Assembly (NCBI GenBank): GCA_910577755.1
Contig: CAJTNL010000006.1
Location: 45,033-109,032 of the forward strand
Direction: 5' to 3'
Origin: an uncultured Eubacteriales bacterium
Lineage (GTDB): Bacteria; Bacillota; Clostridia; Oscillospirales; Acutalibacteraceae
DNA length: 64,000 nt
Part shown: positions 35,417 to 43,500 of the stretch, piece after piece
How the letters are laid out: the number at the start of each line of letters is the position of its first letter
Position numbering within the stretch: position 1 is the first letter of the stretch
Translations under genes and position numbers: made by a program
Notes under the pieces: model-generated
Database searches by the model: none
Told to the model about the DNA's origin: nothing
The model's input: only the letters and a program-made list of their open reading frames with translations

Positions 35417-36011
35417 AAAAAACATTGAAGAACAGAAAAAAGGGTTTCGGTTTATGGAAAGACTGCTGCAAAATGACAATGCACGTAAAATTATTATTGC
35501 AGTTGGTGTGGTAGCTATTTTTATTATTTTCCTTTCAGGTTTTGTTGGTGGAAATAAGAATCATAAAACTAGTTCTGAAACAGTACAGCAAAGTTCTGCC
35601 AAAGCGCTGACGGCAGAAGATTATAAAACGCAGACCGAACAAAGTCTTACTGCGTTAATCAATGAAATTGAAGGGGTGGGAAATGCCAGTGTGTTGGTCA
35701 CCATAGAAAAAAGTTCAGAGCAGGTGTATGCCACTGAAGAAAAAATAAGTACACAAACACAGCAGGATAACAATAGCAGTACAGTTAAAAATCAATCTAA
35801 TAATAGTAATGAGACTACTTATCTTGTAATTAAAAATTCTGATGGTACACAGCAGCCAATTGCGGTTACAGAGGTACAGCCAATTGTAAAAGGTGTGGTA
35901 GTTGTGTGCAGCGGAGGCAATGATCCTCTGGTACAGCAAAAAGTAATACAGGCTGTAACAACTGCACTGAATATTACATCCAACCGTGTTTGTGTAATTC
36001 AATCTAAATAA
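35406..36011 (+). CDS. spoIIIAG: Stage III sporulation protein SpoIIIAG
   Basis: 201 residues: cytoplasmic tail, one transmembrane helix (about 30-48), and a ring-building domain interrupted by a Gln/Asn/Ser-rich insert (about 115-140) with IEGVGNASVLVTIE before it and VKGVVVVCSGGNDPLVQQKVIQAVTTALNI after. SpoIIIAG forms a large ring in the intermembrane space facing SpoIIIAH. ATG 35406 lies just after ACGGAGGTAACGG-type RBS. Confidence 0.95.
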   Translation: MADKKNIEEQKKGFRFMERLLQNDNARKIIIAVGVVAIFIIFLSGFVGGNKNHKTSSETVQQSSAKALTAEDYKTQTEQSLTALINEIEGVGNASVLVTIEKSSEQVYATEEKISTQTQQDNNSSTVKNQSNNSNETTYLVIKNSDGTQQPIAVTEVQPIVKGVVVVCSGGNDPLVQQKVIQAVTTALNITSNRVCVIQSK

Positions 36012-36034
36012 ATTTTGAGGGGAGTTTATTGACA

Positions 36035-36634
36035 ATGGCGATTCGTAAAAGACAACTGGTTCTTGCAGCTTTGGTAGTGGCTTTAGGAGCGGCGGTATAT
36101 TTAAATTGGCAGTTTGGAGGAAGTCAACAAATTATAGATGTTGGGACTGGGACTTCAGAACATGAATTTGGAGCAGCACAGTTAGTTAACGGCTCTGTTA
36201 CTTCAGCGCCTTCTTCAAATTCTTCAGTACAAGAAAATGCTTCTGAAAATACTTCCGGTACTATATCGACAGCAGAAACGGATGTCAATTCTTATTTTGC
36301 GCAGAGCAGATTAGAGCGGCAAAAATCGAGAGATGCTTCTCAAGAGCTGGTGCAAAAGGTATTGGATGATAGTTCAGCAAGTGAAGACACAAAAAAAGAG
36401 GCTGCCAATCAAGCGGCAGAGATTTCTTCAAATATTGTAACGGAAACCAATATTGAAAATTTAATAAAATCAAAAGGCTTTATTGATTGTGTTGCGTTTC
36501 TTCAAAATGGTTCCTGTAACGTTGTAGTTCATAAAGAGGGAGAATTTGTTTCCGCTGATGCCATTGCGATTAAAGATATTGTGGTTACACAGGCGAAAAT
36601 AACTTCTGATAAAATTGTAATTGTATCAAAATAA
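36035..36634 (+). CDS. spoIIIAH: Stage III sporulation protein SpoIIIAH
   Basis: 199 residues: basic start (MAIRKRQLVLAALVVALGAAVYLNW) forming one transmembrane helix, a Ser/Asn-rich linker, and a YscJ/FliF-like domain with SRLERQKSRDASQELVQKVLDD and KGFIDCVAFLQNGSCNVVV. SpoIIIAH binds SpoIIQ from the forespore to link the two membranes. ATG 36035 is ten bases after GAGGGGAG; a TTG two codons earlier is too close. Last gene of the operon. Confidence 0.95.
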   Translation: MAIRKRQLVLAALVVALGAAVYLNWQFGGSQQIIDVGTGTSEHEFGAAQLVNGSVTSAPSSNSSVQENASENTSGTISTAETDVNSYFAQSRLERQKSRDASQELVQKVLDDSSASEDTKKEAANQAAEISSNIVTETNIENLIKSKGFIDCVAFLQNGSCNVVVHKEGEFVSADAIAIKDIVVTQAKITSDKIVIVSK

Positions 36635-36761
36635 TGCTTTTCTGTTTCATATAAAATCTTGAAGTAAAAGAACATTGTAATGTTTAGCAGTTATAAATTG
36701 CGTTGTCATTTATTTTATGCTATAATTGTGCAGTGGACTTTTGGAAAAAAATTGGTGCATC

Positions 36762-36796
36762 AAAACCGTCCGCATTGTTTGTGGATGGTTTTTTAT
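36762..36796 (+). terminator. Terminator/attenuator hairpin in the nusB leader
   Basis: A 13-bp uninterrupted stem (AAAACCGTCCGCA, loop TTGTT, TGTGGATGGTTTT, two G-T pairs) ends in six T at 36789-36794, 15 bases before the nusB ATG. A TATAAT at 36721-36726 (with TTGCGT 17 bp upstream) could be the nusB promoter, which places the hairpin inside the leader. Confidence 0.7.
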
Positions 36797-36811
36797 GTTA
36801 GGAGGAAACCC

Positions 36812-37210
36812 ATGAACAGACGCGACCAAAGAGAACAGGCGTTTATTCTGATTTTTGAGCGTACCATCAATCAAAATACGATTGCTGAGATTATTCAAAA
36901 TGCGGGAGAATGCCGTGAATGGATGCTTTCTGACTTTGCCGAAAAAATAGCTACGGGAGCACAGGAAAAAGAAGCGATCATTGATGAAAAAATTGAGCAA
37001 AACATTCATACTTGGAAAATGAATCGTTTATCACGGGTTTCTTTTGCTTTGTTAAGACTTGCTATCTATGAGATGATGTTTGAGACAGAGATTCCGATCA
37101 GCGTATCTATTAATGAAGCAGTAAATCTGGCAAAAAAATACGGTAACAGTGAAGATGCCCCATTTATTAACGGTGTGTTAGGTTCTGTTGCGAAAGAGTT
37201 GAATTTTTAA
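36812..37210 (+). CDS. nusB: Transcription antitermination factor NusB
   Basis: 132 residues from ATG 36812 behind TTAGGAGGAAACCC. With NusE (S10) it binds boxA RNA to prevent premature termination in rRNA operons. It shows NRRDQREQAFILIFE, LSRVSFALLRLAIYEMMFETEIPISVSINEAVNLAKKYGNSEDAPFINGVLG-type blocks, all diagnostic. A hairpin with the properties of an intrinsic terminator precedes it. Confidence 0.96.
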   Translation: MNRRDQREQAFILIFERTINQNTIAEIIQNAGECREWMLSDFAEKIATGAQEKEAIIDEKIEQNIHTWKMNRLSRVSFALLRLAIYEMMFETEIPISVSINEAVNLAKKYGNSEDAPFINGVLGSVAKELNF

Positions 37211-37211
37211 T

Positions 37212-38150
37212 ATGGATGATGTGTTTTTGGGTATTGATACCAGTAACTATACAACGTCTGCTGCACTGTATTTTCGAGACAAAAAGGCGGTTATCCAGCG
37301 TAAGAGGCTTTTGCCGGTTCATAAAGGTGAATTGGGATTGCGTCAAAGTGATGCAGTGTTTCATCATACGCAGCAGTTGCCGGACTTATTAGAAGATTTA
37401 TGGACACAGGCGTATCAGATTCAGGCAGTTGGTGTTTCTGTTCGTCCGAGAGATGTAAACGGTTCTTATATGCCTTGCTTTTCTGTTGGTACTGGTATGG
37501 CGCGAGTGATTGCCAAAACTCATCATGTACCGTTATACGCTTTTTCTCATCAAGGAGGACATGTTGCGGCGGCGCTGTATGGCGCTGACTGTATGGATTT
37601 GTTATCTGCGCCTTTTATTGCTTTCCACGTATCAGGGGGAACTACAGAAGCTCTTTTGGTTCGCCCTGATACAGAAACAATATTTACATCAGAAATGATT
37701 TCATGCTCTTTAGATTTAAAGGCAGGACAGGCTGTCGACCGTGTGGGCGGTATGCTGGGATTATCATTTCCGGCAGGAAAAGAGCTGGAAAAACTGGCGT
37801 TGCAATGGAAGCAATCTTGTAAGGTGCGCCCTAGCATAAAGGGAGATGATTTTTCTTTATCGGGAATTGAAAATCAATGTCAAAGACGATTGTCGGAGGG
37901 ACATCCTAAAGAAGAGGTTGCACGGTTTTGTTTGGATTCTATTTTAGCAGCGTTAGATGTTGTATGCCAAATGCTTTTAAAAAAATATGGTAACATTCCG
38001 TTGTTATTTGCCGGTGGGGTTATGTCAAACAGTATAATTCGCGAGACTTTAACATGTCGATATGGCGCACATTTTGCACCTCCGGAATATGCAGCCGACA
38101 ACGCAGCGGGTATTGCCGTGCTGACTGCTATGAAGGAAGGACAATTATAA
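37212..38150 (+). CDS. TsaD/Kae1-like protein (peptidase M22 fold), paralogue of TsaD
   Basis: 312 residues, shorter than canonical TsaD (about 335-340). The ASKHA fold starts with FLGIDTSNYTTSAAL; metal-site residues look intact (SHQGGHVAA with HxxxH; AADNAAGIAV with the late Asp), and FHVSGGTTEALLV and LKAGQAVDRVGGMLGL are typical. It lies one base after nusB and just before xseA, a position it also occupies in other Clostridia. Whether it makes t6A or has another role is not established. Confidence 0.85.
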   Translation: MDDVFLGIDTSNYTTSAALYFRDKKAVIQRKRLLPVHKGELGLRQSDAVFHHTQQLPDLLEDLWTQAYQIQAVGVSVRPRDVNGSYMPCFSVGTGMARVIAKTHHVPLYAFSHQGGHVAAALYGADCMDLLSAPFIAFHVSGGTTEALLVRPDTETIFTSEMISCSLDLKAGQAVDRVGGMLGLSFPAGKELEKLALQWKQSCKVRPSIKGDDFSLSGIENQCQRRLSEGHPKEEVARFCLDSILAALDVVCQMLLKKYGNIPLLFAGGVMSNSIIRETLTCRYGAHFAPPEYAADNAAGIAVLTAMKEGQL

Positions 38151-38151
38151 A

Positions 38152-39366
38152 ATGAAAACACCGTCTGTTTTAAGTGTTTCTCAATTGAATATGTATATTA
38201 AATCGTTACTGGACGGAGACTTATCTCTTAGACAACTGTTTATAAGTGGTGAGGTTTCAAATTTTACCAATCAATATCGTTCCGGACATTTTTACTTATC
38301 GCTTAAGGATGAAAAATGTGTGATAAAAGCGGTGATGTTTGCCTCATATGCTAGTCGTTTGCGTTTTACACCTCAGGATGGAATGAAAGTATTGGTACGA
38401 GGTAGAGTGTCTGTTTACGAGCAAAGCGGACAGTATCAGCTTTATATTGAAGATATGCAGCCGGACGGCTTGGGCGCTTTGCATTTAGCATATGAACAGC
38501 GAAAGCAAAAGCTGGCTTCAGAAGGTTTGTTTGATGAGGACACAAAACAACCTTTACCAATATTTCCGCAAAAGGTTGGGGTGATCACTTCTCCCACAGG
38601 GGCGGTTATCCATGATATCCAGCAGGTATTGGAACGAAGATATCCTTTAGCGGAATTGATTTTATATCCTGTAAAGGTACAAGGGGAAGATGCTGCAAAG
38701 CAGGTAGTACGTGCGATTGAGCATTTTAATCGTAATAAGGAAGCTGACGTGTTGATTGTTGGCCGAGGCGGCGGTTCCATGGAAGACTTATGGGCTTTTA
38801 ACGAGGAGATTGTTGTCCGTGCAGTAGCGAATTCTAGGATTCCGGTTATTTCGGCCGTCGGTCATGAAACCGATATTACCCTCTGTGATTTTGCGGCAGA
38901 TTGCCGCGCAGCCACACCATCTGCTGCCGCCGAATTGGCAGTACCAGACCAGTCTGAGTTAAAAGCGACACTGCGATCCTGTAATACTTCTTTACAGTAT
39001 TATATGAAAGCATATATACGCAGTTTGCATGATAAGCTGGAACGGTTGGTAAGCCATCAATCGTTGCAAGTGCCGCAAAACAGAGTGGCCATGGAAACCA
39101 TGAAGCTGGATCATTATACAGAACAATTGACCGCGGCTGTTAAGCGTAAGACAACACAAGAAAAACATCGTCTTTCTAAATTAAGCGGGCAATTACATTC
39201 GTTAAGTCCATTACAGATATTGGCGCGAGGCTATGCTGTAGTACACAATCAAAATCAGAATATTGTGCGTTCTGTGCATACGATAAAAACGGGAGATAAA
39301 CTGGTTGCAACGGTGTCCGACGGCACACTGGATTGTATCGTAGAAGAGGTGACATGTAATGAATAA
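38152..39366 (+). CDS. xseA: Exodeoxyribonuclease VII large subunit
   Basis: 404 residues. N-terminal OB-fold (SVSQLNMYIKSLLDGD; ISGEVSNF, GHFYLSLKDEKCVIKAVMF) and the catalytic domain (KVGVITSPTGAVIHDI, LIVGRGGGSMEDLWAFNEE, PVISAVGHETDITLCDFAADCRAATPSAAAE) followed by a coiled coil and a C-terminal barrel (LARGYAVV). Degrades single-stranded DNA with XseB, whose gene overlaps by eight bases. Confidence 0.97.
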   Translation: MKTPSVLSVSQLNMYIKSLLDGDLSLRQLFISGEVSNFTNQYRSGHFYLSLKDEKCVIKAVMFASYASRLRFTPQDGMKVLVRGRVSVYEQSGQYQLYIEDMQPDGLGALHLAYEQRKQKLASEGLFDEDTKQPLPIFPQKVGVITSPTGAVIHDIQQVLERRYPLAELILYPVKVQGEDAAKQVVRAIEHFNRNKEADVLIVGRGGGSMEDLWAFNEEIVVRAVANSRIPVISAVGHETDITLCDFAADCRAATPSAAAELAVPDQSELKATLRSCNTSLQYYMKAYIRSLHDKLERLVSHQSLQVPQNRVAMETMKLDHYTEQLTAAVKRKTTQEKHRLSKLSGQLHSLSPLQILARGYAVVHNQNQNIVRSVHTIKTGDKLVATVSDGTLDCIVEEVTCNE

Positions 39367-39583
39367 CAATATTACATTTGAAACGGCTATGAATAAGCTG
39401 GGGGAAATTGTAGACAAACTGGAAAACGGCGAAGTTTCTTTGGATGAATTGCTGCGTTTATTTGAACAGGGAACGGAACTTGCGTCTTTTTGCTATGATA
39501 AGTTGCAGAATGCGGAGCAAAGGATTACACAAATCACATCATTGAATCAAGGCAGGACTGAAAGCGAGGATTTAGATGAGTAA
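39359..39583 (+). CDS. xseB: Exodeoxyribonuclease VII small subunit
   Basis: 74 residues, two helices, with FETAMNKLGEIVDKLENGEVSLDELLRLFEQG, the XseB signature. Overlaps xseA by eight bases and ispA by eight, so the three are translationally coupled. Confidence 0.95.
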   Translation: MNNNITFETAMNKLGEIVDKLENGEVSLDELLRLFEQGTELASFCYDKLQNAEQRITQITSLNQGRTESEDLDE

Positions 39584-40460
39584 TGTCACCCGTCAATATG
39601 CAGACCAGATTGAAACGGCGATAAAAGCGTATTTACCGAAAACTGGTGGATTGCAAGATCAACTAGTACAGGCAATGTCTTATAGTTTGTTAGGTGGCGG
39701 CAAACGGATTCGTCCTATTTTGGTATTGGAGTTTTGCCGCCTGTGCGGAGGTACACAACAGGCAGCAATATCCTTTGCCTGTGCGGCAGAAATGATACAT
39801 ACTTATTCTTTGATTCACGATGATTTACCTTGCATGGATAATGACGAAATGCGTAGAGGAAAACCATCGAATCATAAAAAATTTGGCGAGGATATGGCTT
39901 TGTTGGCAGGAGATGCGTTACAGGCTCTTGCCTTTGAGGTAATGCTGCGTGAGGATTCTATACGTGCCGCCGGCGCAGAACGTGCCGCCGCCGCCGCGGG
40001 TATTTTGGCGCAGGCAATCGGTGCTGATGGTATGGTGGGGGGACAAGCAATTGATCTCTTATCAGAGGGCAGACAGATTCCCCTGGAAACATTACGTAAA
40101 ATGGATGAAGGAAAAACCGGAGCGCTGATTTCGGCTTGTGTGCAAATGGGTTGTGTGCTTGGCGGTGGAACAGAACAGGAAGTACAAGCGGCAAAACAAT
40201 ACGCAGCGAATATCGGTTTGGCATTTCAAATAGTAGATGATATTTTAGATATAGAGGGAGACACAGTTTTGTTAGGCAAACAGGTAGGCAGTGACACTGC
40301 CAATCAGAAGAGCACTTATGTTTCTATATTAGGTATAGAGCAGGCAAAAGCTTTGGTACAGCAATTGACCAATCAAGCGGTCGACGTATTGCAGATATTT
40401 GAGCGGGACACCGATTATCTGAAGGAATTGGCAGAATATCTTGCAGTAAGAAAGCAGTAA
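39576..40460 (+). CDS. ispA: Farnesyl/geranyl diphosphate synthase
   Basis: Condenses IPP with allylic diphosphates to short-chain prenyl diphosphates. 294 residues with LGGGKRIRPILVLE, the first Asp-rich motif IHDDLPCMDNDEMRRGKPSNHK, GQAIDL, KTGALISACVQMG and the second Asp-rich motif QIVDDILDIEGD. Follows xseAB, the common Firmicute arrangement. Confidence 0.95.
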   Translation: MSNVTRQYADQIETAIKAYLPKTGGLQDQLVQAMSYSLLGGGKRIRPILVLEFCRLCGGTQQAAISFACAAEMIHTYSLIHDDLPCMDNDEMRRGKPSNHKKFGEDMALLAGDALQALAFEVMLREDSIRAAGAERAAAAAGILAQAIGADGMVGGQAIDLLSEGRQIPLETLRKMDEGKTGALISACVQMGCVLGGGTEQEVQAAKQYAANIGLAFQIVDDILDIEGDTVLLGKQVGSDTANQKSTYVSILGIEQAKALVQQLTNQAVDVLQIFERDTDYLKELAEYLAVRKQ

Positions 40461-40518
40461 ACATTTTTGTGTTTCATTTTCAAAACAGAAAAATTTGTGT
40501 TTAAATAGGTATGTATGG

Positions 40519-40547
40519 TTGACATATCTGTAGTTTTATGATATGCT
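40519..40547 (+). promoter_or_regulatory. Promoter of the rplU operon
   Basis: Consensus TTGACA (40519-40524), 17 bp, TATGCT (40542-40547). Confidence 0.8.
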
Positions 40548-40549
40548 TG

Positions 40550-40630
40550 TCAAGCCGCATATTACGGGTTTTAAGAGGTTAGTCCCACCTGATAATAGCG
40601 AGATTATTGAAAAGGCAGGACCTTATATTC
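40550..40630 (+). promoter_or_regulatory. Structured rplU leader, candidate L21 leader
   Basis: About 80 bases between the promoter and rplU, including CCCACCTGATAATAGCGAG. Firmicute rplU genes carry a ribosomal protein leader (L21 leader) here that mediates autoregulation. Position and sequence character fit, but I could not test the consensus fold. Confidence 0.5.
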
Positions 40631-40942
40631 ATGTTTGCAGTTATTGAAACAGGCGGCAAGCAATATAAAGTGCAAAATGGCGATGTCATTTATGTAGAAA
40701 AGCTTGCGCAAGAAGAAAATTCCGAGGTTCAATTCCAGGTAGTTGCGATTGGCGGCGAAAACGGTTTGAAAATCGGCACTCCTTATGTGAACGGCGCTTC
40801 CGTTACCGGAAAAATTCTAAAAAACGGTAAGGGCAAAAAAATTACAGTGTTCACTTACAAACCACAAAAAAGCTCTAAGCGCAAAATGGGTCACAGACAA
40901 CCATACACAAAAGTTGAGATTTCTGCTATTAATGCACAATGA
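40631..40942 (+). CDS. rplU: 50S ribosomal protein L21
   Basis: 103 residues from ATG 40631: FAVIETGGKQYKVQNGDVIYVEKL, TGKILKNGKGKKITVFTYKPQKSSKRKMGHRQPYTKV. The frame opens eight codons earlier inside the leader. The stop overlaps prp by four bases (ATGA). Confidence 0.98.
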   Translation: MFAVIETGGKQYKVQNGDVIYVEKLAQEENSEVQFQVVAIGGENGLKIGTPYVNGASVTGKILKNGKGKKITVFTYKPQKSSKRKMGHRQPYTKVEISAINAQ

Positions 40943-41259
40943 TTCTCGTACGCTTTTTGTCTGAGGTCTGTGGCAGCTTAGTTGGCTTTATTATGGAAGG
41001 TCACGCAAATTATGCGGATATTGGTGAAGATATTGTATGTGCAGCGGTTTCGTCTGCAGCATATATGACGGTAAACACCATCACAGATATTATGAAAGCA
41101 GAAGCAGACGTTACCGTAGATGACGGTAAAATGTTTGTAAGAATTTCCGCTGACGATGCTGTTCGCTGTCGTGATATATTCATGGGATTCAAGCTCCATT
41201 TGATTGGGCTGGAGGAGCAGTATCCAAATCATATTCAAGTTCATTATATGGAGGTGTAA
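40939..41259 (+). CDS. prp: Ribosomal-processing cysteine protease Prp
   Basis: 106 residues. The catalytic His is in EGHANYADIGEDIVCAAVSS, which also holds the catalytic Cys. Prp removes the N-terminal extension of L27, encoded next door. Located between rplU and rpmA as in other Firmicutes. Confidence 0.94.
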   Translation: MILVRFLSEVCGSLVGFIMEGHANYADIGEDIVCAAVSSAAYMTVNTITDIMKAEADVTVDDGKMFVRISADDAVRCRDIFMGFKLHLIGLEEQYPNHIQVHYMEV

Positions 41260-41262
41260 ATT

Positions 41263-41547
41263 ATGTTAAAGATTAACATTCAGTTATTCGCTCATAAAAA
41301 AGGTATGGGTTCTACAAAAAACGGTCGTGATTCCGAGTCAAAACGTCTTGGGGTAAAACGTGCTGACGGTCAATTTGTACTTGCAGGTAATATTCTTGTA
41401 AAACAACGCGGTACTCATATTCATCCGGGTGAGAATGTTGGCAGAGGTTCTGATGATTCTTTGTTTGCTTTGGTCGACGGTAAAGTGAAATTTGAACGTT
41501 TAGGCCGTGATCGTAAAAAAGTTAGCGTTTACTCTGTTGGACAATAA
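41263..41547 (+). CDS. rpmA: 50S ribosomal protein L27 with cleavable N-terminal extension
   Basis: 94 residues. The first nine (MLKINIQLF) are the Firmicute extension cut by Prp before the Ala of AHKKGMGSTKNGRDSESKRLG. The remainder (LVKQRGTHIHPGENVGRGSDDSLFAL) is canonical. A terminator follows. Confidence 0.98.
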   Translation: MLKINIQLFAHKKGMGSTKNGRDSESKRLGVKRADGQFVLAGNILVKQRGTHIHPGENVGRGSDDSLFALVDGKVKFERLGRDRKKVSVYSVGQ

Positions 41548-41567
41548 TTGATTTTATATTTGGTTAC

Positions 41568-41600
41568 AAAATCCGGGTGTTGGTGCCCGGATTTTTTTTT
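41568..41600 (+). terminator. Intrinsic terminator of rplU-prp-rpmA
   Basis: AAAATCCGGG (41568-41577) with CCCGGATTTT (41586-41595) running into nine T. Confidence 0.93.
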
Positions 41601-41731
41601 CTGTTTATGCCATACTAGAAAAAAGAATTTTAATAGATTCATTGCAGTTTTATTGGTTTAATGATAAAATCAAAATGATATGAATTTTTAAATTAATTGT
41701 TCCATTATGATATGGAGAAACGGCGGTTATT

Positions 41732-43003
41732 ATGTTTATAGATGTAGCAAAAATCAAAATTAAGGCAGGGGACGGCGGAAACGGAGCTGTTGCTTTTCAC
41801 AGGGAGAAATATGTTGCGGCAGGCGGACCCGACGGTGGTGATGGAGGTCGAGGCGGCAATATTGTGTTTCAAGTAGATACTAATCTTTCTACACTGGCAG
41901 ATTTTCGCTATAAAAGAAAATATATTGCCCAAAACGGTGCAAATGGAAAAACAAATCGCTGTAACGGAAAAAATGCAGAGGACTTAATTATTAAAGTTCC
42001 TCAGGGAACATTAATTAAAGAAGCAGATACCGGACGTATTCTTGCCGATATTTCTACTGCTGAACCACAGGTTATTTTGAAAGGAGGAAAAGGTGGTTGG
42101 GGAAACGCTCATTTTGCAACTGCAACGCGCCAAACACCTCGTTTTGCAAAGCCTGGTATTCCGGGAGAAAGTATGGAGGTCATACTGGAGCTAAAACTAC
42201 TGGCAGATGTCGGTTTGGTGGGGTATCCGAATGTGGGTAAATCTACTTTTATTTCAGTTGTAAGTGAAGCAAAGCCCAATATTGCAAATTACCATTTTAC
42301 GACGCTGACACCAGTGTTAGGTGTAGTACGTATGGCAGAAGGCAGTTCTTTTGTTATTGCAGACATTCCGGGGTTGATTGAAGGCGCATGGGAGGGTGTT
42401 GGTCTGGGGCACCAATTTTTACGACATGTGGAACGCTGTCGGATGCTGGTACATGTAGTAGATGTGTCTGGAAGCGAGGGCAGAAATCCAAAGGAAGATT
42501 TTAAAATCATTAACGATGAGTTGAAAAAATTTAATCCTCAGTTGGCTGAGCGCCCTATGATTGTTGTTGGTAACAAAGCCGATCTTGCTTCAGATGAGCA
42601 GATTGCAGACTTTGCGGATTTTGTACAAGGAGAAGGTTATGCATTTTATCCAATTATGGCGGCAATCCGCTATGGTGTGGATCCGGTGCTAAAAAGTATA
42701 GAAGAAAAGTTGAGTCAATTACCGCCTGTACGCCATTATGAGCCGGAGTTTGTGTCGGTAAAGCCTATTGAAGAAATGGACAAACACCATGTAGAAGTAA
42801 AAAAACAGGAAGATGTCTATATAGTAGAGGGTGAATGGCTGTTGGCCATTATGAAGACCATTGATTTTGATGATTATGAATCTTTGCAGTATTTTCAGCG
42901 TGTGCTAATTCACACAGGTGTGATTGATGCGTTGCGTGATGCCGGTATTCAGGAGGGCGATACGGTGAGTCTGTATGATTTGGAATTTGATTTTGTAGAA
43001 TAG
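41732..43003 (+). CDS. obgE: Obg-family GTPase (ribosome assembly)
   Basis: 423 residues. Glycine-rich OBG domain (DVAKIKIKAGDGGNGAVAFHREKYVAAGGPDGGDGG), G domain with GYPNVGKSTFI, DIPGLIEGAWEGVGLGHQFLRH and NKAD, and the C-terminal OCT domain (about 345-423). GTP-binding stress and 50S assembly factor. The switch II segment has Trp where Ser or His is usual. 14 bp before mrnC. Confidence 0.97.
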   Translation: MFIDVAKIKIKAGDGGNGAVAFHREKYVAAGGPDGGDGGRGGNIVFQVDTNLSTLADFRYKRKYIAQNGANGKTNRCNGKNAEDLIIKVPQGTLIKEADTGRILADISTAEPQVILKGGKGGWGNAHFATATRQTPRFAKPGIPGESMEVILELKLLADVGLVGYPNVGKSTFISVVSEAKPNIANYHFTTLTPVLGVVRMAEGSSFVIADIPGLIEGAWEGVGLGHQFLRHVERCRMLVHVVDVSGSEGRNPKEDFKIINDELKKFNPQLAERPMIVVGNKADLASDEQIADFADFVQGEGYAFYPIMAAIRYGVDPVLKSIEEKLSQLPPVRHYEPEFVSVKPIEEMDKHHVEVKKQEDVYIVEGEWLLAIMKTIDFDDYESLQYFQRVLIHTGVIDALRDAGIQEGDTVSLYDLEFDFVE

Positions 43004-43017
43004 TTGGAGGATTTTGT

Positions 43018-43413
43018 GTGGAACGGTTATTTAACGAAGATTGTAATCCCAAACAATTGAGTCCTTTAACACTAGCGTTTATTGGAGACGGGGTTTTTGA
43101 TTTGTTTGTAAGAGAGCGTTTGGTGTGTCTTGCCAATTCTCCCGTTAAAAAATTACATCAAAGCGCTGTTGCACAGGTACGATGTCAGGCACAGGCAGGT
43201 TTTATGAAGCAGTTAATGTCTATTTTAACTGAGGAAGAAATTGATATTTTTAAACGAGGTAGAAATGCGCATACCTCCGTACCAAGAAATGCGGAACCGG
43301 CAGATTATCATGCTGCAACCGGATTTGAGGCAATGTTCGGTTATTTGTACTTAAAGGGAGATATAGGTAGACTGCGTCAATTGTTTTCAATTATTTGCGA
43401 AAAGTCGTGTTAA
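43018..43413 (+). CDS. mrnC: Mini-ribonuclease III
   Basis: 131 residues from GTG 43018 (RBS TTGGAGG). RNase III catalytic domain without the dsRNA-binding domain: LAFIGDGVFDLFVRERLV and the second block PADYHAATGFEAMFGYLYLKGDIGRL. Matures 23S rRNA ends in Bacillus. In many Clostridia it is next to cysS or thyX; here it follows obgE. Confidence 0.94.
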   Translation: MERLFNEDCNPKQLSPLTLAFIGDGVFDLFVRERLVCLANSPVKKLHQSAVAQVRCQAQAGFMKQLMSILTEEEIDIFKRGRNAHTSVPRNAEPADYHAATGFEAMFGYLYLKGDIGRLRQLFSIICEKSC

Positions 43414-43500
43414 TTTCACCATATTTTCATACAATAACACTGGGTACAGGAATCATGTGATTTTTTATTGTATTTTTGAGGATGGAAATAAGAAGGTGAT

